64,000 bases of DNA, from the NCBI GenBank assembly GCA_958295825.1, contig OY282375.1:1721489-1785488 (forward strand), read 5' to 3'. The notes beneath the pieces are model-generated. The model searched no databases and was not told where the DNA came from. It saw only the letters and a list, made by a program, of their open reading frames with translations. Made by a program: the position numbers and the translations under genes. This document shows positions 8,310 to 17,845 of the stretch, piece after piece. The stretch's first letter is position 1. Every line of letters begins with the position of its first letter. The DNA is from an uncultured Candidatus Entotheonella sp. (lineage in GTDB: Bacteria > Tectomicrobia > Entotheonellia > Entotheonellales > Entotheonellaceae).

Positions 8310-10574
8310 TCAGGTCTTCAACGCAATAGGTTCCAGGTGATCAGAATGTTGCTCAACCGTGCCGATGATCGCCGCGTGCTCGTATCCCAGTGCCTGCAAC
8401 TCGGCCAGACACACAGCGGCTTGGTCTGACGGAACGCTGGCCAACAGCCCGCCGGCGGTCTGGGGATCGAAAAGCAATGGGTAGCGGGGCGCCTGCGCGG
8501 CGGAATCGAGGTCGCGAATGGCGCGGCGCAGGCGCACGTTCTGTGGCTGCAGGGTGCTGAAAATCCCCGCTGCAACGGTATTTTCGGCGCCTTCGAGGAC
8601 GGGCAGTTGGCTTAGATCAAGGCACGCGCCGACTTGCGACGCGCGGGTCATTTCGACCAAGTGACCGAGAAGGCCAAAACCGGTCACGTCAGTACAGGCC
8701 GTGACGCCGTGACGCCGCAGGCACGCCGCCGCCGTGCGATTCGATAACAGCATTGAAGCCAGAGCGGCCCTGACCCAGCGGCCCTTGGCCTTGAGCCGCA
8801 TCTCAGCGGCAAAGAGTGTGCCGGTGCCCAAAGGCTTGGTGAGGATGAGGCGATCACCGGGCTGCATACCGCCCTTGCGTAGCAGACTGGCCCGTTCGGC
8901 AAGACCATTGATGGCGAAGCCCAAGGACAATTCGGCTCCTTCACTGGTGTGTCCGCCGACCAGCGCCACCCCGGCGTCGTGCAGCACTTCCTCCGCACCT
9001 TGCAGCATCTGTGACAGGGTGTCCTCGGTTTTCTGTTCCAGGCCATAGGGGACGGTGGCGATGGCCAGGGCCGTCTGGCCCTCGGCGCCCATGGCGAAGA
9101 TGTCCCCCAAGCTGTGCTGGGCAGCAATCTTGCCGAAGATATAAGGGTCGTCGACAAGAGCGCGGAAAAAATCGACGGTGTGTACCATCACTTTCTGAGA
9201 CGGCACTTCGACCACTGCGGCATCGTCGGGATGGTTCAGGCCGACGACGACATCGTTGCGCTGCACCGGCTGCAATTGTGCCAGAGCACGGTCGAGAGTG
9301 CTCGCGCCGACCTTGGCCCCGCAGCCGCCGCAGCGCATGGCCATAGCAGATATCTCCCGCCTCGTGTCGGCGTCTGCCAACCCCGGCGCCAGATCGACGG
9401 CAGGTGTCTCTCGCATCTCCGGCAGCACGTTGAACTTATCCATGAAGCGGCGGTCGATCCAGTCCTTCCAACGCCAGATCAAGCGGCCCTTCATAGACCA
9501 CTTGCCGCGCGACGCAACGGCGTATCCGTCGCCCGTGCTGATGAGGCTGAGCCATCGCCTCTGAGGCGTAAAGGGTTGCGGCGGCTGGCCCAGCAGGACG
9601 CGGCGCAGATTGCCAGCGAGCGGCGGGCCTTGGCGTACTGCAAACACCCCGGCCTTTTCCCGCGCGTGGTTCTCGACTGCGGCCACGTCGCCGGCGGCAA
9701 AGATGTCGGCGTGCGACACCGATTGCAAAGCGTCATTGAGGCGGATGAAGCCGTGCGCATCCACCGCAAGCCCGGCGTCTGCCGGCCAGCACGGCGCCGC
9801 GGCGTTGGTCACCCAGAGTATCTCTTCGAGTTCATGTGCGCTGCCGTCCTCACAGCCGAGGCCGTTTTCCCACAACCGGGTCACACGGCCTGGCGCGTGG
9901 ACGTGTACGCCGCGTTCGGCCAAAAGCCGCTGAAATGTCGTCCGTACCCGCTGGTTGTGCGTTGGCAGGATAGAGTCGGTGCGGCTGAAGAGGTGGAAGG
10001 CCAACTGCGCCGTGAATCCGGCTTCCCGGCACAATTTCTCCAGGCGGCACTGCATGGCCAGCGTCAGTTCGACGCCGCCGGCACCGGCGCCGACAACGCC
10101 GATACGCGCCACGCCGCGGGCCGCTAGCACGCGGGGCACTAGGCGCTCCCAGCGGGACAGGAAGTTGTTGATGGGCTTCACAGGCACCACGAACTTGTCG
10201 GCGCCCGGCACCTGCGAGAAGTCGGGCGTGGAGCCAGTATTGATGGACAGCACGTCGTAGGACACGTCCGGCCGATTGCTGCAGCGGATACGCCGATTGA
10301 CCGGGTCGAGGGCTGTCACCTCGTCATGATACAACCGGGCGCCGGCAAAACGCGCCAGCGGCCCCAGGTCGATATGAATGTCGTCGTAATCGTAGTGGCC
10401 GGCGACAAAGCCCGGCAGCATACCCGAATAAGGGGTGTGGACGTCGCGGCAGATGAGCGTGAGACGAACGCCGGGCAGCGGCTGCATGCCGAACTGCTTG
10501 AGAACCGTGACGTGGCTGTGACCGCCCCCGAGCAGGACCAAATCTTTGACGACGGGTGTTGAACCATTCTGCAT
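8310..10574 (-). CDS. selD: Flavoprotein (NADH dehydrogenase-like)-selenophosphate synthase fusion
   Basis: The start at ATG 10574 (MQNGSTP) directly precedes the FAD motif VLLGGGHSHVTVLKQFG; the open frame extends 90 codons further upstream without recognisable homology. The first half (about 1-370) is a pyridine-nucleotide-disulfide oxidoreductase-type flavoprotein with GVVGAGAGGVELTLA and the late FAD motif IFAAGDVAAV. The second half (about 410-750) is SelD, which makes selenophosphate from selenide and ATP. It carries MRCGGCGAKVG (catalytic Cys and Lys), the metal-binding HPDDAAV and GGHTSEGAELS. Such fusions are known. SelD shows that the organism can activate selenium for selenocysteine and/or selenouridine. 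Confidence 0.93.
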   Translation of the reverse strand: MQNGSTPVVKDLVLLGGGHSHVTVLKQFGMQPLPGVRLTLICRDVHTPYSGMLPGFVAGHYDYDDIHIDLGPLARFAGARLYHDEVTALDPVNRRIRCSNRPDVSYDVLSINTGSTPDFSQVPGADKFVVPVKPINNFLSRWERLVPRVLAARGVARIGVVGAGAGGVELTLAMQCRLEKLCREAGFTAQLAFHLFSRTDSILPTHNQRVRTTFQRLLAERGVHVHAPGRVTRLWENGLGCEDGSAHELEEILWVTNAAAPCWPADAGLAVDAHGFIRLNDALQSVSHADIFAAGDVAAVENHAREKAGVFAVRQGPPLAGNLRRVLLGQPPQPFTPQRRWLSLISTGDGYAVASRGKWSMKGRLIWRWKDWIDRRFMDKFNVLPEMRETPAVDLAPGLADADTRREISAMAMRCGGCGAKVGASTLDRALAQLQPVQRNDVVVGLNHPDDAAVVEVPSQKVMVHTVDFFRALVDDPYIFGKIAAQHSLGDIFAMGAEGQTALAIATVPYGLEQKTEDTLSQMLQGAEEVLHDAGVALVGGHTSEGAELSLGFAINGLAERASLLRKGGMQPGDRLILTKPLGTGTLFAAEMRLKAKGRWVRAALASMLLSNRTAAACLRRHGVTACTDVTGFGLLGHLVEMTRASQVGACLDLSQLPVLEGAENTVAAGIFSTLQPQNVRLRRAIRDLDSAAQAPRYPLLFDPQTAGGLLASVPSDQAAVCLAELQALGYEHAAIIGTVEQHSDHLEPIALKT

Positions 10575-10808
10575 GCTGCATCCTGCTGGGAACCAACGCG
10601 TCCGGGCCAAGTGCACGGCCGCGTGGCGGTTTGCTTGTTCATCGGGTGTCAGTATCCGGCTGTTCGGACGTCCGGCAAGTATAGGTCCGCGTGAGGTTGG
10701 CAACAAGTGCAGGGGGCGGCGTGGAATCGGCGGGAGCTTTCGTTTATGCTGTGCGCGGGCATCGCATGATACGCAACCTCTATCATTCAACTCGATTGGG
10801 AGAACCCC

Positions 10809-11126
10809 GTGGCGCTTTATGAATTGCGGACGTACACCTTTCATGTTGGCAGGCTGGGCGAGGCCGTGTCGCTATACCACTCGGAAGGATGGCCGGCGCT
10901 TCAGAAGTACGAAGACAAACTTGTCGGGTACTTCACCGGCGACATCGGCGCGATGAATCAGTTGGTTCACCTGTGGAAGTTCGAGGACGACGCCGACCGG
11001 CGGCAGCACTGGGCTGCGGTGTTCGCGGACGCGGAGTTCATGGCCTTCGCCGGCAAGCTGCGCCCCATGATCCTGGCTCAAGAGAACAAGCTCATGTTTG
11101 CCTCCCCTTGGGGGCCGCATCCCTGA
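10809..11126 (+). CDS. NIPSNAP family protein
   Basis: A GTG start at 10809 follows a GGGAGAA ribosome-binding site. The 105-residue product has the NIPSNAP ferredoxin-like fold signature: an N-terminal YELRTYTF strand, then VSLYHSEGWPAL and VHLWKFEDDADRRQHW. Bacterial NIPSNAPs are small, often found beside catabolic genes, and have no firm function. It lies head-to-head with the selD fusion. Confidence 0.85.
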   Translation: MALYELRTYTFHVGRLGEAVSLYHSEGWPALQKYEDKLVGYFTGDIGAMNQLVHLWKFEDDADRRQHWAAVFADAEFMAFAGKLRPMILAQENKLMFASPWGPHP

Positions 11127-11197
11127 GTTTCGACGGTGGGCAGAAGCCCGGCAGGACGCCTAAAAGAACCTTCATAAACCATAAACGGGTGAAGATT

Positions 11198-11554
11198 ATG
11201 GGTGTGCCCCTTGCGCCCTGTGGAAATCGTCCTAACTGTGTCTGCAGTCGGGACGACGCCCCGGCTCGTCACCGTATCGCGCCATTCGCCGTGTCAGGGG
11301 ATCCCGAGGCCGCCTTCGGCCGGCTGAAGAACCTGTTGGCCGGTATGCCGCGCACCGCCATCGTCACTTCAACAGACGAGTATGTCCATGCGGTGTGCCG
11401 GACCCGACTCGGGTTCGCGGATGACCTTGAGTGCTGGCTGTGCCGCGCGGACGGTGTGATCCACGTGCGCTCCGCGGCACGGCTCGGTTACTATGACTTC
11501 GGTGTCAACCGGGCGCGCGTCGAGGCGCTACGACGGCAACTTCAAAGCGAATAG
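11198..11554 (+). CDS. DUF1499 family protein
   Basis: The ATG at 11198 opens a 118-residue protein with the DUF1499 pattern: CGNRPNCVCSRD at the start, DEYVHAVCRTRLGFADDLECW in the middle and RSAARLGYYDFGVNRARVE near the end. No enzymatic role is established for the family. It is on the same strand as the NIPSNAP gene, 71 bases downstream. The open frame reaches back into NIPSNAP, but that part is not conserved. Confidence 0.85.
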   Translation: MGVPLAPCGNRPNCVCSRDDAPARHRIAPFAVSGDPEAAFGRLKNLLAGMPRTAIVTSTDEYVHAVCRTRLGFADDLECWLCRADGVIHVRSAARLGYYDFGVNRARVEALRRQLQSE

Positions 11555-11759
11555 CCGAGGAGCTTGAGGGATGGCCGACTTGATACCTGCAAATGTCCAG
11601 CTTCCGCCTGGTCCCAAGGGGCTTGGGGTGACATGCCTGTCAAACCGTCTTCGCAATCCGCTGGGATTCTACGGGCAACTGTTATGAACAACGCAATTAC
11701 AAGTTACAGGCTTGACAATTCAGACATAGGGTAGTCCCTTCTCTTTAGGAGGTGACGCC

Positions 11760-12635
11760 ATGAACCTGATCAGTATTTTCAGCAAGTATCCGACGCAAGA
11801 ATCCTGCCTTGAACACCTTGAAACCGTCCGTTGGGGGGATAATCCGACCTGCCCGCATTGCAGGAGCGACAAGGTGGCCCGCAAGAACGAACTGGACAAG
11901 GTGGGCCGTTGGAATTGCCACGCTTGCAAGTCCAGCTTCAACGTCCTGTCCGGCACGATCATGCAAAAGACCAAAGTCCCTTTGCAAAAGTGGTTCCTGG
12001 CAATCGGCTTGATGGCGAACGCCAAGAAACGCCTGTCGAGCTGCCAGCTTGCCCGTGATCTGGACGTGAGGCAACAAACCGTAGGGTACATGCAAACCCG
12101 CATTCGGGTTGCGATGGTGAACCGCGAGCGTCACCTGCTCCAAGGCATCATCGAAGCCGACGAAACCTATCTGGGCGGCAAGCCGCGTAAAGGCAATCGG
12201 CGCGAAGACGACAAGCCCGCCAAGAAAGGACGCGGCACGGCCAAGCGCCTGATCGTCGGCGCCGTCGAACGCGGCGGCCGCGTAACGGCCCGCACTGCCG
12301 CCAAGGTCCGCGGCAAGACCCTGCTCAAGTTCATCAAGGACAACGTGGAACCCGCCGGCTCGCTGTTGATGACGGACGAATGGAAGGGCTATGGCGGCGT
12401 CAAGAACTTCATGCAGCACGCCGTTATCAACCACAGCACGGCCTATGCCGAAGGCTCGGTTCACACCAACACGATTGAGGGCTTCTGGTCTTTGCTCAAG
12501 CGCGCCTGGTACGGCTCGCATCACCACTACGGCGTACCGTATACCCTGCTGTACGTCGCCGAAGCCTGCTGGAAGTACAACGAACGCAAGAATGTCGGTC
12601 CGTTCGGCGGCTTCATCCGGGGATGCTTCGCGTGA
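11760..12635 (+). CDS. IS1595-family (ISXO2-like) transposase
   Basis: This 291-residue protein has an N-terminal zinc ribbon (CPHCRSDKVARKN with WNCHACKSSF about 20 residues later) and an ISXO2-like DDE domain beginning at IIEADETYLGGKPRK. The second acidic residue is in LLMTDEWKGY, with NHSTAYAEG and NTIEGFWSLLKR near the end. An AGGAGG site lies about 7 bases before the ATG. The reading frame is intact, so this copy could be active. Confidence 0.93.
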   Translation: MNLISIFSKYPTQESCLEHLETVRWGDNPTCPHCRSDKVARKNELDKVGRWNCHACKSSFNVLSGTIMQKTKVPLQKWFLAIGLMANAKKRLSSCQLARDLDVRQQTVGYMQTRIRVAMVNRERHLLQGIIEADETYLGGKPRKGNRREDDKPAKKGRGTAKRLIVGAVERGGRVTARTAAKVRGKTLLKFIKDNVEPAGSLLMTDEWKGYGGVKNFMQHAVINHSTAYAEGSVHTNTIEGFWSLLKRAWYGSHHHYGVPYTLLYVAEACWKYNERKNVGPFGGFIRGCFA

Positions 12636-13877
12636 ACCGGCTCTACTACGGCGACTGCCTCACGATCATGCGAGATCACGTGAACCTGGGCAGCGTGGAC
12701 CTGATTTACCTGGACCCGCCCTTCAACTCGAATCAGGAATACAACGCGACGCACAAGTTCTCATAACGATTCCAAAGGCTTTGGGCAGGTGAGAGACCTC
12801 ATCTTGTCCTCTTCCAAGACATCTGCTAGGACGTGGAATCCGGTGTATGTGCCTCATGATGAGAAATAGGTGTCCGACTTTTACAGACCTGAAGACGAGA
12901 AGGGCAGATACAGACTTCACGAAATCATACGCACGGCATCAATGGGAGAAAGGCCGAACCTTGTGTATGAATACAAGGGATATGTCCCAAGATGGGGGTG
13001 ACGTATGAAGCCCGCCAAGTTGCGGGCGTTGGACAGAGAGGGGCGACTTGTATGGTCTGGCACGGGGCGCCCTGATCGCAAGACCTATCTCTCTGGCGGG
13101 CGACCTGCAACGAATTTGTGGAACGATATTGCCAACTCGTCTGGCCGCGCCCGTGAACGCATGGGCTACGCGACGCAAAAGCCCTTGGCGCTGCTTGAGC
13201 GCATCATCAAGGCGAGCAGCAATGAAGGCGACGTGGTATTCGACCCGTTCTGCGGTTGCGCCACCACGCTGGAGGCTGCCCACAGACTGGGGCGGCGCTG
13301 GGTCGGTATCGACATCGCCATTCACGCCGTCAAGCGCGTGGCGAAGGTGCGCCTGCAAGACCGCCTGCGATTGGTGGCGGGCAAGGACTTTGAAGTTGAC
13401 GGCGTGCCGCGCACCCTGGAAGGCGCCCGCGACCTGTGGAAGCGTGATCCCTACCACTTCCAGAAATGGGCTGTCGAAACCGTGGACGGCTTCGTGACAA
13501 CGCGGCGCCCGGCAGACGGCGGCATCGACGGACGCTTGTACTTCGCTATGCCGAACGTGGACGACCTGCAAAGCATGGCGATGGAGGTGAAGGGCGGCAA
13601 GAATGTCGGTATTGCCACGCGACGCGCCCTGCGAGGCGTGTTGGAGAACGGCGCGGCGCTGAGGGTCGGCCTGATTATCCTGGAGCCATTGGGCGTAACG
13701 AAGGAACGTAACTTCCATCGCTTCATGGCTGAGGCAGGGGATACCCAGTCCACGTTTGCGCGGCCATACCCCCGTATGCAGCTACGGACGGTTGAAGACA
13801 TTCTGAATGGCAAGGGATTCGACGTGCCGGGCATGGTTGCGCGCGGCACAGGGCAGGGCGTGCTATTAAGCCTGTAA
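12632..13877 (+). pseudogene. Site-specific DNA methyltransferase (passenger of IS1595), broken
   Basis: A GTG at 12632 overlaps the transposase stop and starts MNRLYYGDCLTIMRDH with the catalytic motif DPPFNSNQEY. After about 12755 a stretch that is normally about 100 residues long is missing, and the frame resumes in SHNDSKGFGQVRD. TAG interrupts near 12868 (DEK*VSDF) and TGA 12999-13001 replaces Trp in PRWG*RM. From 13005 the frame is open to 13877 with the SAM-binding FDPFCGCATTLEAAHRLG and a C-terminal extension (MAMEVKGGKN) that may be nuclease-like. It resembles N4/N6 methyltransferases of the type III Mod group. Confidence 0.85.
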
Positions 13878-13889
13878 CTTGTAATTCCG

Positions 13890-15119
13890 TTCAGGAAATC
13901 CCGAATGGCGCCGTCGATACCGCCTGAGCCGCTGTCGCAAACCGATTGGCAGCAAACACCACCGGTCGTACAAGCCCATCTCCTCACCCTGCATCAGCGT
14001 CTGGCCCAACTCCAACAGCAAATCGAACAACTCCAACAGCGCTCGCAACGCACCTCCAAGACCTCCGACAAACCACCCTCGTCGGATTCACCCTTCCACA
14101 GACCCACGGACCCTACGGACAAGCCCACGGGCAAACGGGGCGCACGAAAGGGACACCCGGGTTCAGGTCCCAAGTTGCTCCGTCCCACCGAGCGGCGGGC
14201 CATCTATCCCGAACCTTGTCCTTGCGGCCAAGGCGTATCCGGCCACGTGGCGCCGTATCACACCCATCAAGTCACGGAGTTGCCACCTGTCGAGATGGCC
14301 GTCACGCACTGGGTCTTGCACCAGGGTAGGTGTACGGGCTGCGGCAAGCTGCTCAGAGCCCGCCTCCCCAAGGCGCAGCAAAGCGGCTATGGCCCGCGCC
14401 TGACGGCCTTGATTGGCGAACTCAGCGCCATGCAGCGAATCTCCCGGCGTGGCGTGCAGGACTTCTGTCGTTCCGTCCTGGGGGTACCCATCAGCCTGGG
14501 TGCGATTCAGCGTCTCATCGACCGCACCTCCCTGGCCATCGCGCCACACGATGAGGCGATTGCCACCTTGGCCCGCCAGGCGCGGGTGGGCTATGTGGAT
14601 GAGACGCCTGGGTACTGTCGCCATGCCTTGCAGTGGCTCTGGAGCATGGTCACGGATACCGTCACCCTGTACCGTATTCATGCCAAGCGGTGGTCAGTGG
14701 CAAGCTTGGTATGCCCGTTTGTGCCGTCTCGTGCGGCGTTATGAGTTGCGCCCTGACGATGCGGGTCGCCTGGTGAGGCACTTACGGCGCGAGCTGGGTT
14801 CGCTATGGGTGTTTCTCAATGAGTCGGGAGTTGAGCCGACCAACAACCGGGCGGAGCGCGCTTTACGCTTTGGTGTGTTGTGGCGTCAGGGTTCTTTGGG
14901 TACGGCGAGCGCCAAAGGCAACGCCTGGGTGCAGCGGAGTCTGTCGCTGCGTCAGACGTGTCGGCAACTGGAGCAATCGAGCTTCTCGGTGTTGGTCGAC
15001 GCCCTTGAGGCGTTCATGCACGACCGTCCGCCTGATCTCTCCTGGCTACGATGACCCCACTCATTGCTCCACTCGCCGAACGCTTACGACAAGGGCAGGG
15101 CAACCCCCTGAACGCTTAC
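13890..15119 (+). mobile_element. IS66-family element, left end missing, internal deletion
   Basis: The right end is intact and finishes with the 32-bp terminal repeat seen in the two complete copies (27477-29032 and 45328-46883). The left terminal repeat and about 95 bases are missing; homology starts at TTCAGGAAATCC (13890), 3 bases after the IS1595 right end. The element also lacks 230 bp inside the transposase gene. Confidence 0.9.
13905..15054 (+). pseudogene. IS66 transposase with a 230-bp internal deletion
   Basis: The frame is identical to the 459-residue transposase of the complete copies up to HAKR, then shifts and stops at 14744. The remaining C-terminal part continues in another frame to 15054. 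In intact copies the octamer GCCAAGCG occurs at both ends of the missing segment (46216 and 46446 in the third copy), so the loss fits slippage or recombination between direct repeats. A Gly replaces Trp in DETPGYC, a residue in the conserved DETPWYC segment. Confidence 0.93.
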
Positions 15120-15627
15120 TCCAAAACATGGCCGCCAGACCGACGAACATGAATCCAAGCAATCCAGAACACGCTCTTATCTGAGAAAGCACCTTCCAAA
15201 ACATGGCCGCCAGACCGACGAACGTGAATCCAGGCAATCCATAACCGAAAAAGGCGCGTCCATGACGAGCCCCCAACGCCGGCGAGAAATCGCCTCGGTC
15301 GAAGTCGTCCATGAGCCGCAGGACGTTCTGGAACGTATAGCCGGTCAGTTCCTTGCAAACCTCGCCGCTAACGTCGAGGAAGAAATCCACCTCGCAAGGG
15401 CTGAACCTATCATGCTGCCCGCTTTGGAAAATGACCGACCAGCCTGGACGGCCGCCGAGCTCGTACCGATCATAGACGACGCCCCGCTCACCCGGGTTGC
15501 ACACCCCGCTTGCTTTCTTTGCTACGACCAGGCTTCCAACCCGTAATTCAGGAAGCGAGCTGTCTCGCCGCAAGTGCCAAGGCTTGGAAAGCCGTTTGAT
15601 TGGATCACCGCAATGCGCACAGTTCAT
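15061..15627 (-). CDS. Hypothetical protein with duplicated C-terminal segment running into IS66
   Basis: I do not recognise this family. The N-terminal MNCAHCGDPIKR suggests a small metal-binding start, followed by a beta-rich region (SLVVAKKASG, RPGWSVIFQSGQHDRF). Near the C-terminus a hydrophobic segment occurs twice (FTFVGLAAMFW and FMFVGLAAMFW) because the DNA is tandemly duplicated at 15121-15240. The last 20 residues are encoded by the IS66 terminal repeat, so the native C-terminus was probably lost when the element inserted. Confidence 0.45.
   Translation of the reverse strand: MNCAHCGDPIKRLSKPWHLRRDSSLPELRVGSLVVAKKASGVCNPGERGVVYDRYELGGRPGWSVIFQSGQHDRFSPCEVDFFLDVSGEVCKELTGYTFQNVLRLMDDFDRGDFSPALGARHGRAFFGYGLPGFTFVGLAAMFWKVLSQIRACSGLLGFMFVGLAAMFWSKRSGGCPALVVSVRRVEQ
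15121..15240. repeat. Imperfect tandem duplication next to the IS66 end
   Basis: Two copies of a unit starting TCCAAAACATGGCCGCCAG (15121 and about 15196) differ at only a few positions over about 47 bases and lie about 75 bases apart. The first copy begins directly at the IS66 right end. Confidence 0.85.
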
Positions 15628-16233
15628 GCCTGTCTACCTTTCTCATTGTGTGGTTGTCGCCATTAGCGGTCGCCGGACCTCTTTGGATCAGGTCCAGCTG
15701 CTCCGGGCTACCTATTCCCATAACGAATCCTTCAAAGCACTCAGGAGTTCTTTCGCCGGCGCCTTCTCAGCCAGCACCAGCCCGGCTCTTACTACGTCCG
15801 CTTCGCTCACTCGCCGGCCAGTGCCTGCACCCCCTGTCAGTCAAGTCCCGCAGCCGCACCAAGTCGCGGGGGAACAACCGAAAGGTCTTGTTCCGAGCAA
15901 CCGTCACAGTCTCGGTCAGATCAGACACGTCGCCGGAAGTCTGACGTGATCTCGACAACTTGGACGCACCCGAGTCTGCCAGTTTCCTGGACGACATATC
16001 CCTGGGCCTCCCTCGTGAGTTTCTCAAAGTCTTTTGTCGCACGACTCTTCCGATCATAAGCGACAACCGGCAAGCGCCGTATAACGGTTTCCATCAGATG
16101 CCCCTCGACACTCGCCAATTCGTTCTCAATGTAAGCATTGGTGGCAATGATAATTATTGCGGGCGGGAAAGCTAAAGGAACCGCCACGACACGCTGGGGC
16201 CGGGAGCGACGCCTTCCGGCGGCCAATAACTCG
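15628..16233. other. About 600 bp without a secure gene
   Basis: The minus strand holds an open stretch ending at 15921 with a coherent-looking core (ATNAYIENELASVEGHLME, then RRLPVVAYDR), and a second one around 15770-15930 (TVARNKTFRLFPRDLVRLRD). Neither has a clear start and the two are in different frames, so they may be remains of one decayed gene that I cannot identify. Confidence 0.3.
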
Positions 16234-17793
16234 TTGACCCAGGACGCCAGAAGTGCCAGATTTCAAGGAACATGCACAAGGAAACTTCCCATTACGGAAC
16301 CTGTCACCGCTTCGATGCTCTATGATCTCACGTCCTGCCCGCACCGGGTGACCATGGACCTGTTCGGCGACACCGCGCAACGCGATGCGCCGAACCCCTT
16401 CATCCAACTCCTCTGGAAAAAGGGCTCGACCTTCGAGAAAGAAATCATGGAAGGACTGGGGGTTCCCTTTACCAATCTTTCGATGTATGCGGGGGACGAC
16501 AAGGAGCGGCTGACGCTGGCGGCCATGCAGCGCGGCGATGCCCTGATCTACAGCGGGCGGATACAGGCCGCAGGGTTGCTCGGCGACCCGGACCTGCTAC
16601 GCTGGGAGGGCGACGGTTATATCGCCGGCGACATCAAGGCCGGCGCGGGTGAGGAAGGACCGGAAGAACTTTCGAGAGCCAAGAAGCACTACGCCGTGCA
16701 GCTCGCCCTCTACACGGACATTCTGGAGAAAAAGGGCCTTTCCGCCGGCCGGCGCGCCTTCGTCTGGGACGTCAACCGAGAGGAAGTGACCTACGACTTC
16801 GAGGAACTGCAGGGCAAACGGAAGCCGAGGACGCTCTGGCAGGACTACCAGGACTCCCTCGCCGCCGTCAAGGCAATCATCGAAAAAGCCGACAAGACCC
16901 TGGCTGCATACAGCAGTGTCTGCAAGCTATGTCACTGGTATACGGTTTGCACCTCACGTCTGGCCGATACGAACGATCTGACCCTGATTCCCGAGTTGGG
17001 GCGGGCCAAGCGCGACGCCTTGAGGCCACGGCTCCCGACGATCCGGGCCCTGGCCGAGTCCAGCCCCGGCGACTTCCTCGCCGGCAAGAAAACGCTGTTT
17101 CCCGGCATTGGCCCCGCCACCTTGGAGAAGCTTCACGCCCGTGCGCAACTCCTCGCGGCAGGGGACGAGGCAAGGCCCTATCTGCGGGAGTCCATTGCGC
17201 TGCCATCGGCAGACCTGGAACTGTTTTTCGACATCGAAGTCGATCCGATGCGGGACATCTGTTACCTGCACGGCTTCGTCGAGCGGCGCCGCCGCAACAA
17301 CGACACGGAGCGGTTCGTTGCCTTCTTTGCCAAGGAACCCAAGGCGGAAGCGGAAAGGCAGGCCTTTGAGGAGTCGTGGCGCTACCTGCGGGAGAGCCAG
17401 CCCTGCGTCGTGTATTACTACTCGAAATACGAGCGAACCATCTACCGGAAGCTGCGCGAGAAATACCCCGACGTATGCACGGAAGACGAGCTGGAGGCGC
17501 TGTTCGATCCGGCGCGGGTCGTGGACCTGTACTACGACGTGGTGCTCAAGGCCACCGAATGGCCGACGCGGGATTTCTCCATCAAGACGTTGGCGGGTTA
17601 CCTGGGCTTCGCGTGGCGCGATCCGCACCCGTCCGGGGCGGCGTCCATCGAATGGTTTCACCGCTGGGTGGAAACAGGCGATGAGACGATCCGCCAACGT
17701 ATTCTCGCCTATAACGAAGACGACTGCCGAGCGACGCGCGTCCTGCGCGATGCGCTTGATGGTCTTACCTTGCAGCCCGGGGCAACCGGATGA
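16234..17793 (+). CDS. TM0106-type RecB-like nuclease
   Basis: The frame is open from 16138, but homology begins near 16285 (ITEPVTASMLYDLTSCPHR). I place the start at TTG 16234; it remains uncertain. The N-terminal half is a RecB/Cas4-like PD-(D/E)XK nuclease, with GDIKAG as a candidate active-site segment and Cys residues in SVCKLCHWYTVC. The C-terminal half is RNase H-like, with the acidic motifs FFDIEVDPMRD and YNEDDCRATRVL. Members of this family are putative DNA nucleases with no settled role. It is convergent with the Argonaute operon. Confidence 0.85.
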   Translation: MTQDARSARFQGTCTRKLPITEPVTASMLYDLTSCPHRVTMDLFGDTAQRDAPNPFIQLLWKKGSTFEKEIMEGLGVPFTNLSMYAGDDKERLTLAAMQRGDALIYSGRIQAAGLLGDPDLLRWEGDGYIAGDIKAGAGEEGPEELSRAKKHYAVQLALYTDILEKKGLSAGRRAFVWDVNREEVTYDFEELQGKRKPRTLWQDYQDSLAAVKAIIEKADKTLAAYSSVCKLCHWYTVCTSRLADTNDLTLIPELGRAKRDALRPRLPTIRALAESSPGDFLAGKKTLFPGIGPATLEKLHARAQLLAAGDEARPYLRESIALPSADLELFFDIEVDPMRDICYLHGFVERRRRNNDTERFVAFFAKEPKAEAERQAFEESWRYLRESQPCVVYYYSKYERTIYRKLREKYPDVCTEDELEALFDPARVVDLYYDVVLKATEWPTRDFSIKTLAGYLGFAWRDPHPSGAASIEWFHRWVETGDETIRQRILAYNEDDCRATRVLRDALDGLTLQPGATG

Positions 17794-17845
17794 CGCTGCC
17801 CGGCGGGGTCATGGCGGCCGGTCTCGCCACCGCAACAATGGGTAG

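Larger units (their letters stand above)
11695..13886 (+). mobile_element. IS1595-family transposon with a DNA methyltransferase passenger gene
   Basis: A perfect 19-bp inverted repeat bounds the element: AATTACAAGTTACAGGCTT at 11695-11713 and its complement at 13868-13886. Inside are an ISXO2-type transposase and, overlapping its stop, a broken DNA methyltransferase. No target duplication is seen, because the right side abuts a truncated IS66. IS1595 members carrying passenger genes are known. Confidence 0.8.

Noticed and set aside
10575-10808. A tRNA-Sec gene in the gap next to the selD fusion
   Set aside because: GGTTCCC-like and GATGAACAAGC-like pieces exist, but no cloverleaf with a long variable arm and a TCA anticodon can be formed.
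10889-11197. Upstream extension of the DUF1499 frame
   Set aside because: It overlaps NIPSNAP in another frame and has no conserved residues; the DUF1499 homology starts at ATG 11198.
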